A model generated the notes under the pieces. It had not been told where the DNA came from and did not search any database. It saw only the letters and a program-made list of their open reading frames with translations. Source: Achromobacter sp. B7 (lineage in GTDB: Bacteria > Pseudomonadota > Gammaproteobacteria > Burkholderiales > Burkholderiaceae_B). Taken from it: a stretch of 64,000 bases of DNA. Positions 37,101-44,190 of this stretch are shown here, one piece after another. Each line of letters starts with the position of its first letter. Position 1 is the first letter of the stretch. Position numbers and translations under genes: made by a program. The stretch is from contig NZ_CP032084.1 of assembly GCF_003600685.1 (NCBI RefSeq), positions 806,001 to 870,000 on the forward strand, read 5' to 3'.

Positions 37101-37231
37101 TGGTGGACGACGACATCTTCACCGAAGCGTTTTTGAAGATCGAGTTCTGGCCCGATCCGGAACGCATGCCGGAAGTGCGCGCGTTGCCGGTGGGCAGCGA
37201 TGGCACCAATCTCGTGAAAGCAAAAAATTGA
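34097..37231 (+). CDS. VasX-type pore-forming T6SS effector
   Basis: About 1044 residues. The N-terminus (CKGKFCGRPGLPILPMRIGYV, split here as CGRPGLPILPMR at residues about 15-26) matches the VasX N-terminal region, followed by YMLRAITAGYVYVWDPRR. Such proteins are delivered by VgrG and insert into the inner membrane of target cells. A helical central part (about 290-480) is followed by a Pro-rich linker (about 570-600) and then a cluster of hydrophobic helices (about 615-636, 651-679, 696-711 and 733-811, the last with WGWIALGLCLLVAGLYF), as in colicin-like pore formers. A soluble C-terminal domain of about 230 residues follows. Overlap with the adaptor gene and a membrane protein gene 12 bases downstream support an effector-immunity pair. 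It could equally be named for the BTH_I2691-type effector family. Confidence 0.87.
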   Translation: MTTDYDALPCKGKFCGRPGLPILPMRIGYVPGGKNDLPNGVYADAELHYETMRQGAYMLRAITAGYVYVWDPRRSYGWRAFAATATGQMKEVPVDDDNRPSEQPTFTCTREGHGLESALINVEAPANASRPVWVGYSRVWWTRDIRRELTRNERWRSKIMVELDARAVWGGGHPKPDTGYRVTADGANLAAHSVEFRDAAGAATLFNNTLSPAVSTFGGKAGAMAEKMRQMSSKGGVVLALRDPVGLLADISTWRNKRMGELAEHHLDPTRLREVGVAQIIQGLEKQMDASGDEIKRMHQRINMSKVTKTIRENRASIDRMKDLIEGAGKDWAWWYGREAFWMTLKAYSPNDAAAGARLEEDLALCVDGAGAVHSEHKAIDESLKEDDRDGLYEAIWRGLASNDGELLAFLQKEARGKLAKQVSTVRKMIKSYNDWLKERRTKGLPTPTRAATTAIGRFMATQLLRLTLARDPIAERVAARVQMTMAARMNTVLVVRSHTTTVPRMIADMHNIIWDSKNPSLEITAGGGVTATQHMSSGWIGTQSEASRPVTVNYVIPEEVDAQLNAAPAGRPRPTPTAAPPLGLPAPPPMLALPAPTMSPMAGLIKYAKSRDAQFAGATGVMALVAIYTSVSDLNAAQALGDAKKERKAWFGITTGVLGVGSVAIEVTTGAIGARVGANTAFTMNLRLNLRLATFRTAGAVFATAATFVDSANNAMNAKDQYDVHNYEAGGAYATSSAFLLMSSLTGVATAVIAVGGAFSTAGVAAGAGGFGGAMVGLTSGGTVLLGIPVWGWIALGLCLLVAGLYFKFWGDSATESELEVWYTRCCMRAEEFEGVQGRELYPTREEELEDFNTAVFGVRVTLQWYGFWSGEVAGRDRLLLEVTMPGYTQSSDYAYCLKLGGAGVTAVVSSRGSPRAQDPELQPRAPSQAQMVAGRPDPRTWMDKVDDYVDGLSARPGWADIWRWVRKDRSQAIEFTGKPWEDSVQFQVHNGYATLRTEVLVDDDIFTEAFLKIEFWPDPERMPEVRALPVGSDGTNLVKAKN

Positions 37232-37243
37232 CAGGGTTCAAGC

Positions 37244-37852
37244 ATGCAGAGCAATGAAGGCATCCAGGCCGCCGTATATACGCGCTGGCACCAGCTGTCG
37301 GTGCCCTTGGGCTTTGCGCTGGCCGCCGGCAGCTTCATGCTGATCGTCTTTAACCGGGGGCCGATGGTCATGGCGATTGTGCTGGCCGTGCTGGGTTTGC
37401 TGGTGCCGCCGCTGATTGCCTTTCGTGGCTTTCCCACGCGCAATGCCGTCAAGGTCACGCCCGACGGCCTGGAGTTTTCGCGGCGCGGGCCGATTGCGTT
37501 TGCCGATCTGAAAAGCTGGGGCACGGACGATTATCTGAAACTGATCCGCCCGGGCTTGCCCACCCTGCTGGTCAGCCCGGTTGACCTGCCCAGCCGCGAG
37601 CGGTTGCTGCGTGACTTCGAGCAGGCCTTGAACGCCTGGCAACAGCGCCAGCCCGCTGGCGCCGAGCGCGCGCGACGCACGCACTTCTATGGTTCCGCCG
37701 GGGGCCGCGTGGTGGGCGGGTTCATCACCGCGGTGGGCGTGGCGGCGGCAGCGCTGGCCATGAACCTGCGCGAACCGTCGATCTCGTTGGCAATCGTGGG
37801 GGGGCTGGGCGCACTGTTCGGCCTGACGATGCTGCTGGGCAGACGCGGCTGA
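37244..37852 (+). CDS. Membrane protein, likely immunity to the VasX-type effector
   Basis: About 202 residues. Two N-terminal membrane helices (about 18-37 and 42-60, VMAIVLAVLGLLVPPLIAF) and two C-terminal ones (about 150-168 and 173-192) flank a soluble loop of about 85 residues that looks like a small beta domain (NAVKVTPDGLEFSRRGPIAFADLKSW). Inner-membrane proteins beside VasX-type effectors protect the producer by blocking the pore; that role is inferred from position and topology. ATG at 37244 lies 12 bases after the effector stop. It is the last gene of the T6SS island. Confidence 0.78.
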   Translation: MQSNEGIQAAVYTRWHQLSVPLGFALAAGSFMLIVFNRGPMVMAIVLAVLGLLVPPLIAFRGFPTRNAVKVTPDGLEFSRRGPIAFADLKSWGTDDYLKLIRPGLPTLLVSPVDLPSRERLLRDFEQALNAWQQRQPAGAERARRTHFYGSAGGRVVGGFITAVGVAAAALAMNLREPSISLAIVGGLGALFGLTMLLGRRG

Positions 37853-37960
37853 AAGCGCCGCCTGGGGCAGTACAAAATGTTGCTTGTCGCCCCGCATCCC
37901 CTTGCTAGCATGGTTCAGCCGGAATCACCCGGCAGAACGATGCAATAGTTGGAGGTTGCC

Positions 37961-38608
37961 ATGAACTCAAGAACAATGATCAACCGGATGGCCGTGGTGG
38001 CGGCGGCAGGGGCGCTGCTGGCGGGCTGTGCAACGCAACAGCAAACCAATACCGCGGTCGGTACGGGCGCGGGCGCGGCGGTGGGCGCCGGCATCGGCGC
38101 GTTGATCGGCCACGGCAAGGGCGCGGCAATCGGCGCGGGCATTGGCGCCGTGGCGGGCGGACTGGTCGGCTACAACTGGAAGGTGGTCAAGGAAGATGTG
38201 CAGCAGTCCGGCGCATCCTCGTTGGGCATCGACGTGGTCGAAATGCCCGATGGCAGCCTCAAGGTCAACATCCCCAGCGGCGTGTCGTTCGACACGGACA
38301 AGACGCAGCTCAAGCCGGCCCTGCTGCCGGTGCTGGACAGCGTGGCCCGTTCGCTGAACCAGCATCCCGAATTGCGCACCAAGGTGGTCGGCCATACCGA
38401 CAGCACCGGCGCGCTGGCGCATAACCAGACGCTATCGATCAACCGCGCCAAGAGCGTGACGGACTACCTGGCAAAGCAGGGCGTGGCGTCCGGGCGCATG
38501 GCGGTGGAAGGGCGCGGCCCCAGCGACCCGATCGGCGACAATGCGACCGCCGAAGGGCGCGCGCTGAATCGGCGCGTGGAAATCTACTTGTACGCCGTCA
38601 AGCAATAA
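37961..38608 (+). CDS. OmpA-family lipoprotein with glycine zipper
   Basis: About 215 residues. A lipoprotein signal ends in LLAGC (Cys23). A glycine-zipper segment (about 33-75, [19 protein letters not shown]) may insert in the membrane. The C-terminal OmpA-like domain (about 105-215) has the peptidoglycan-binding features GHTDSTGA and [12 protein letters not shown], with the usual Asp and Arg. It probably ties the outer membrane to the cell wall. ATG at 37961 follows GGAGG with five bases of spacing; a start 12 bases earlier lacks this. It has its own upstream region of about 110 bases, so it need not belong to the T6SS. Confidence 0.92.
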   Translation: MNSRTMINRMAVVAAAGALLAGCATQQQTNTAVGTGAGAAVGAGIGALIGHGKGAAIGAGIGAVAGGLVGYNWKVVKEDVQQSGASSLGIDVVEMPDGSLKVNIPSGVSFDTDKTQLKPALLPVLDSVARSLNQHPELRTKVVGHTDSTGALAHNQTLSINRAKSVTDYLAKQGVASGRMAVEGRGPSDPIGDNATAEGRALNRRVEIYLYAVKQ

Positions 38609-38618
38609 GGTCCGTCTC

Positions 38619-38945
38619 ATGAGCATGCTTCCCCCCGCCCGTATCGGCACCGATACCGCCGTGGCCGCGCTGACCGGTTGGCAGGCCGCGGCCACGCGCG
38701 ACGCCATTGAAAAGCGCTACCGCTTTCCGAACTTCAACGCGGCTTTCGGGTTCATGGCGCGCGTGGCCATGTTCGCGGAAAAGCTGAACCACCACCCGGA
38801 ATGGACCAACGTCTATAACCGGGTGGACGTGACGCTGACCACGCATGACGCGGGCGGAGTGACCGAGCTGGACGTGCGCATGGCGCAGTTCATGGACGAG
38901 GCGGCTACGCAGATGGGCGCCACGGCGCCGAAGTCGGACGCCTAG
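38619..38945 (+). CDS. phhB: Pterin-4-alpha-carbinolamine dehydratase
   Basis: About 108 residues, the usual size. The enzyme dehydrates 4a-hydroxytetrahydrobiopterin in the recycling of the pterin cofactor used by aromatic amino acid hydroxylases. The active-site block [18 protein letters not shown] and the following [13 protein letters not shown] are diagnostic. It starts 11 bases after the OmpA-like gene and is tail-to-tail with the MarR gene, overlapping it by four bases. No phenylalanine hydroxylase gene is in the window. Confidence 0.94.
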   Translation: MSMLPPARIGTDTAVAALTGWQAAATRDAIEKRYRFPNFNAAFGFMARVAMFAEKLNHHPEWTNVYNRVDVTLTTHDAGGVTELDVRMAQFMDEAATQMGATAPKSDA

Positions 38946-39406
38946 CCGTCGCTGTCCGCTGCCGCGTCTTCGCGCGCTTGCAGATGCTCGATCAGGCGAT
39001 CGAGCATCTGGCCCAGCGCGCGCTGTTCGTCGGCATCCAGGCAGCCGAATATTTCGTCGTTACGGCGCGCGATCAAATCAATGATGCGTTGATATTGCGC
39101 CATGCCCTCGGGCGTGGGCGTGAGCACCACGCCGCGCCCATCCGAGGCCGACAACGTTTTTTCCACCAGACCGCGTTCCACCAATGCCTGCGCCGACCGG
39201 CTGGCCTGGCCTTTGTTCAGGTTGGCCGCGCGCGCCAGGTCATTGACGGACAGCGGCGCGTAGCGCCCGATGGCAGCCAGGCAGCGGGCTTCGCCCAGGG
39301 GAATGCCGCAGTCTTCCAGGTAGGCGCGATTCGTGTCCCGGTCCGTGATCTTGTTGAGCACGTGCAGGCGATACGTCAGGAATCGTTCCAGGGCAGGCGG
39401 TTTCAC
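38942..39406 (-). CDS. MarR-family transcriptional regulator
   Basis: About 154 residues. It has the winged-helix DNA-binding fold of MarR proteins: [31 protein letters not shown] is the helix-turn-helix (about residues 55-85, quoted here only to mark the site: [15 protein letters not shown]), and the wing has [14 protein letters not shown]. The C-terminal helix serves dimerisation. GTG at 39406 overlaps the DUF2783 stop (GTGA). It is the last gene of the FAD-hydroxylase operon, so it likely represses its own operon through the palindromes at 41323-41365 and responds to an aromatic ligand. Confidence 0.88.
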   Translation of the reverse strand: MKPPALERFLTYRLHVLNKITDRDTNRAYLEDCGIPLGEARCLAAIGRYAPLSVNDLARAANLNKGQASRSAQALVERGLVEKTLSASDGRGVVLTPTPEGMAQYQRIIDLIARRNDEIFGCLDADEQRALGQMLDRLIEHLQAREDAAADSDG

Positions 39407-39651
39407 GTCGGGCGGGCGGGGGTGGTGGTGGTGGCGGTGGCGGTGGCGGCGGGATAGTTTGCCACAGCGGCCTGGTCCAGGCAGGCGCTTTCGGCCTGCG
39501 CCAGCAGCGCCAGCGCCGTGTCCGCGTGGGGCTGGCGGGACAGCAGCGACAAGCCCAATATCGAAAGAAACAGCGGCGCCTGGGATTCGCCCACGCGCGT
39601 CAGCGCTTGCGCCATGGCGGTGTACACCTGGTCTAGATCGTCGTTGTTCAT
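39403..39651 (-). CDS. DUF2783 small protein
   Basis: About 82 residues. The first 60 (DDLDQVYTAMAQALTRVGES, APLFLSILGLSLLSRQ) match DUF2783, a small family that accompanies FAD-dependent aromatic hydroxylases; its role is not known. The C-terminal 20 residues are Ala/Thr/Pro-rich and come from a GGT/GGC triplet run at 39411-39452, which lies at the junction with the MarR gene. ATG at 39651 overlaps the hydroxylase stop (ATGA) and its own stop overlaps the MarR start. Confidence 0.78.
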   Translation of the reverse strand: MNNDDLDQVYTAMAQALTRVGESQAPLFLSILGLSLLSRQPHADTALALLAQAESACLDQAAVANYPAATATATTTTPARPT

Positions 39652-41303
39652 GCTTGGCCTTCCTGGGTTGCGGACTGGGCGATCGAAGGATAGTAGGGCG
39701 CCAGCGCGGCGCGTAGCTGCTGGGCGTCAGGCGTGGACCAACGGCCCAGCACATAGCCGTCCGGGCGGATCAGCGTGACCAGGCCGTCGGCGGCGCCATG
39801 GCGCTGGCGCAACTGCCCATGCGCGTCGTCCAGACAGCCAGAGCCCGAGCCCGAGCCCGATCCCGCCCCGGCGCCCACCTGCACGATCTGCAAGGGGTGC
39901 GGCGCGCTTTGCGTGGCCGTGGCCAGGGCATTCAATTCGCGGGCCAGCGACGCGTCGGGCGATACCGCCAGCAGCACGAAGCCCCGGCCGAAACTCTGGC
40001 TCAGGTAGCGGACAGCCGGGCCGTCTTGCAGCTGCGCATCGGGCACGGGTTGGCCGGGGGCGGCGGCGGGGCCGGCTTGCGGCGCGCCGTCGTGCAGGTT
40101 CAAGGGCGAGGCGTCGTACGAAATAGGCGCGGACTGCCGGGGATTGATCAGCGGGCGCACCGCCTCGTCCACCAACGCCAGCCGCAACGCGGCTTCGCGC
40201 ATCAAGCGAAAGCCGAAGTCCGGCGGCGCCATGAATTCCGTGCTCTTGGCGCCATAAGCCAGGTTCTGGCGGGTGGCGTGCACGCGTTCGATGCTGTAGC
40301 TGTCCAGCAGGCTGTCCGGGGCCTGGCCCTTCAAGACCCAGGCCAGTTTCCAGGCCAGGTTGCCGGCATCGTCCAGGCCGGAGTTCAGGCCACGCACACC
40401 GAAGATGGGCACCAGGTGGCCGGCGTCACCGGCAAACAATACGCGTCCGTGGCGGTACTGCGCCAGCGTCAGGCACTTGGCGTTGTAGACCGAAATCCAC
40501 AGGGCTTTCCACGGCGCGGTTTCGCCGATCATGTCCAGATGGCTTTGCACGCGCGGCAAGACGTTTTCCGGTTTGACGGCTTCGTCGGGGTCTTCGTCGT
40601 CGCGAATCTGGTAGTCCACGCGCCACACGTTGCCGGGCTGGCGGTGCATCAGCAGGGTCGAACCGGGGTTGGACGGCGGGTCGAACCAGGCCAGGCGTTC
40701 AACGGGGCGGGTCGATGCCTGTTCGATGTCGACGATGACGTAGCAGCCTTCGTACTGCATGCCTTCCAGCTTCAGCCCCATGGCCTCGCGCACGGTGCTG
40801 CGGCCGCCGTCGCAGGCAATCAACCAGTCGGCGCGCACGGTCTGGCGCGAGCCGTCGGTGTCGATCTGGACCGTGACGCCATCGGCGTCGGCGTGCAGGC
40901 CGGCCACGCGGGCCGACCACTGCAACGCGGCCAGATCGGAGTGGCGCTGCATGGCCTGATGCGCGTATTCCTCCACCGAGTATTGCTGGATGTTGACCAT
41001 GGGCGCGTAGCGCTGCAAGGGGTCGTGCGGCATCTGGAAGTGCAGCACTTCGCGGTCGCGGTAGTAGCTGCGCCCGCCCGTCCAGGCCAGGCCGGTTTCC
41101 ATCAGCGGCTTGTCCGCGCCCACCCAGCCCAGGATTTCCTGCGAGCGGCGGGATATGCAGATGGCGCGGCTGCCGCTGCAATAGTCGTCGTCTGCCTCGA
41201 CCGTGAGCGAGGCGATGCCGTACTCGGCCAGCAGGGCGGCCAGCGTCAGGCCGACCGGGCCTCCGCCGGCAATCAACACGGGTACATGCGCGGGTAGCGG
41301 CAT
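39648..41303 (-). CDS. FAD-dependent aromatic-ring hydroxylase (class A monooxygenase)
   Basis: About 551 residues. Family enzymes hydroxylate phenolic acids with NAD(P)H and O2. It shows the FAD-binding GGGPVGL near the start (VPVLIAGGGPVGLTLAALLA), the DG motif (ACDGGRSTVREAMGL), and the second FAD motif (VLFAGDAGHLVPIFGVRGLNSGLDDA). The C-terminal third is thioredoxin-like, as in MhpA-type enzymes, with a short Gly-Ser repeat near residue 495. The substrate cannot be told from sequence. ATG at 41303 follows GGAG with five bases of spacing, better than upstream Met codons at 41348 and 41363, which fall inside the palindromic operators. First gene of the operon with DUF2783 and MarR. Confidence 0.9.
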   Translation of the reverse strand: MPLPAHVPVLIAGGGPVGLTLAALLAEYGIASLTVEADDDYCSGSRAICISRRSQEILGWVGADKPLMETGLAWTGGRSYYRDREVLHFQMPHDPLQRYAPMVNIQQYSVEEYAHQAMQRHSDLAALQWSARVAGLHADADGVTVQIDTDGSRQTVRADWLIACDGGRSTVREAMGLKLEGMQYEGCYVIVDIEQASTRPVERLAWFDPPSNPGSTLLMHRQPGNVWRVDYQIRDDEDPDEAVKPENVLPRVQSHLDMIGETAPWKALWISVYNAKCLTLAQYRHGRVLFAGDAGHLVPIFGVRGLNSGLDDAGNLAWKLAWVLKGQAPDSLLDSYSIERVHATRQNLAYGAKSTEFMAPPDFGFRLMREAALRLALVDEAVRPLINPRQSAPISYDASPLNLHDGAPQAGPAAAPGQPVPDAQLQDGPAVRYLSQSFGRGFVLLAVSPDASLARELNALATATQSAPHPLQIVQVGAGAGSGSGSGSGCLDDAHGQLRQRHGAADGLVTLIRPDGYVLGRWSTPDAQQLRAALAPYYPSIAQSATQEGQA

Positions 41304-41322
41304 CTTGTCTCCAGGATATTTG

Positions 41323-41336
41323 GTTGTTTGCGCAAC
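41323..41336. promoter_or_regulatory. Candidate MarR operator, proximal site
   Basis: GTTGTTTGCGCAAC keeps the GTTG...CAAC ends of the perfect palindrome 28 bases upstream. It lies 20 bases before the hydroxylase start, a place where a bound repressor would block initiation. Confidence 0.5.
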
Positions 41337-41349
41337 TATATTCTTCATA

Positions 41350-41365
41350 AGTTGCGCGCGCAACT
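41350..41365. promoter_or_regulatory. Candidate MarR operator, perfect palindrome
   Basis: AGTTGCGCGCGCAACT is a 16-base perfect palindrome just upstream of the FAD-hydroxylase operon, which ends in a MarR gene. Size and symmetry fit a MarR dimer site. Confidence 0.6.
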
Positions 41366-41380
41366 ACTTTGCTGGGACGT

Positions 41381-41414
41381 AAAAAAACCCGCCGGATCGA
41401 ATCGGGCGGGTTTC
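41381..41414 (-). terminator. Intrinsic terminator of the coiled-coil membrane protein gene
   Basis: On the minus strand AAACCCGCC and GGCGGGTTT form a 9-bp stem with a loop of about 11 bases, followed by a T run. It lies after the stop of the gene at 41449 and shields the hydroxylase promoter from read-through. Confidence 0.8.
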
Positions 41415-41448
41415 TCGAAAAGGGCGCTGCGCGCTTAGTTGCGCACGC

Positions 41449-42147
41449 TTAGTTGCGCACGTTATAGATGCGCATCGCCTGCTGTTTCTGGTTGGCGTCC
41501 ATGACGCGCAGCACCACCACGCGGGCGTTAAAGCCGTCGGGCAGCTTCAGCTGGCCCAGCGCGTAGTCGTAGCGGTCGACATTCAGCGTGGGGCCTTCCG
41601 GGGTGACGGTTGCGGCGCGGCCATTGGAATAGCTGCCTTCGATGCTGAACGTCAGCGTGCCCTTGAACGGCGCGCCGGTGCGCTCTTCGCGCATTACCAG
41701 AACCTGGTAGTCAAGCTGGCCGGGAGCGCGCTTGAACGTGGCCGAGCGGATGCCCAGGTTGCCGCCGCGCGGGTCCGGCGGCATGGCGTCCTGGAACAGG
41801 ACCAGTTCTTTGTTCAGCGTATCGATCTTGGCGCGGGCATCGGCCAGGTCGGTGGTCAGCTTTTCGTGGCCGGACTTATTGGCGTCGCGCTGTTGGGTGG
41901 CTTCTTCCAGCTGGGTTTGCAGGCGCTGGCGTTCCAGGTTGGACGCGCTGAGCTCGCTATGCAGGGACTCGGACTGCTCGACGGTCAGGCGTTGCGGGCC
42001 GTAGTTCGTTTGCAGGAAGAGCACGCCGCCCGCACCCAGGGCAATTCCCACCAGCAGCAGGACAAGCCAGCGCGGCAGGCGCCGCGTGCGTTGACCGGGT
42101 TGGTACACGGAGGGCTTGAATACAGCCCGTTGCGATCTTCCAAACAT
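41449..42147 (-). CDS. Membrane protein with coiled coil (DUF6776-type)
   Basis: About 232 residues. One membrane helix near the N-terminus (about 25-45, WLVLLLVGIALGAGGVLFLQ) is followed by a coiled coil of about 75 residues (EQSESLHSELSASNLERQRL... DLADARAKIDTLNKEL) and a C-terminal beta-rich domain (about 125-230, DYQVLVMREERTGAPFKG). I believe this is the DUF6776 family; its function is unknown. ATG at 42147 has AGGA six bases upstream; ATG at 42153 is two codons earlier. The stop codon lies in a 14-bp tandem duplication (41433-41460). The gene is upstream of the hydroxylase operon and separate from it. Confidence 0.75.
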   Translation of the reverse strand: MFGRSQRAVFKPSVYQPGQRTRRLPRWLVLLLVGIALGAGGVLFLQTNYGPQRLTVEQSESLHSELSASNLERQRLQTQLEEATQQRDANKSGHEKLTTDLADARAKIDTLNKELVLFQDAMPPDPRGGNLGIRSATFKRAPGQLDYQVLVMREERTGAPFKGTLTFSIEGSYSNGRAATVTPEGPTLNVDRYDYALGQLKLPDGFNARVVVLRVMDANQKQQAMRIYNVRN

Positions 42148-42295
42148 CCCCATTCCTAGAAAACTTCCTGTGTATGTGCTTGTTCGCGCGGGTGCCCGCG
42201 CGCGCCAAAGCGTCAGAGAATACCCCGTTAGCCGGGGCGGTTGGGTGCGCGGACAAGCCTGGTTGCGCACCTTGATATTGTGAAATATGTGAGCG

Positions 42296-44022
<1,727 letters not shown>

Positions 44023-44102
44023 GGAAGATCCGTGTCAGAAGGGCAATATTGCTGAAATTTGCGTTCGGCGCACATAAGGCTGGGCGTATGGCGCGGCTTC
44101 TC

Positions 44103-44108
44103 TATAAT
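44103..44108 (+). promoter_or_regulatory. Candidate lptD promoter -10 box
   Basis: A perfect TATAAT lies 83 bases before the lptD GTG start. No good -35 hexamer is seen at the usual spacing, so the element may depend on an activator or an extended contact. Confidence 0.45.
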
Positions 44109-44190
44109 ACCGGCTCGTTTACACCAGCATCGGCCGTTTTCCGCCGCCGATGCCAGGTTTTCCCATCGTCAAAAAGGGCTGTTTTCACTC

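Noticed and set aside
1..37852. Recently inserted mobile island with attachment sites or transposases
   Set aside because: No integrase, transposase, tRNA end or flanking direct repeat was seen, and base composition is like that of the housekeeping genes.
37853..37960. Sigma-70 promoter before the OmpA-type lipoprotein gene
   Set aside because: TTGTCG and TAGCAT at 16-base spacing are possible boxes, but the match is weak and was not strong enough to list as a feature.
39798..41297. 499-residue plus-strand frame
   Set aside because: Antisense to the FAD-dependent hydroxylase, whose FAD motifs are unambiguous.
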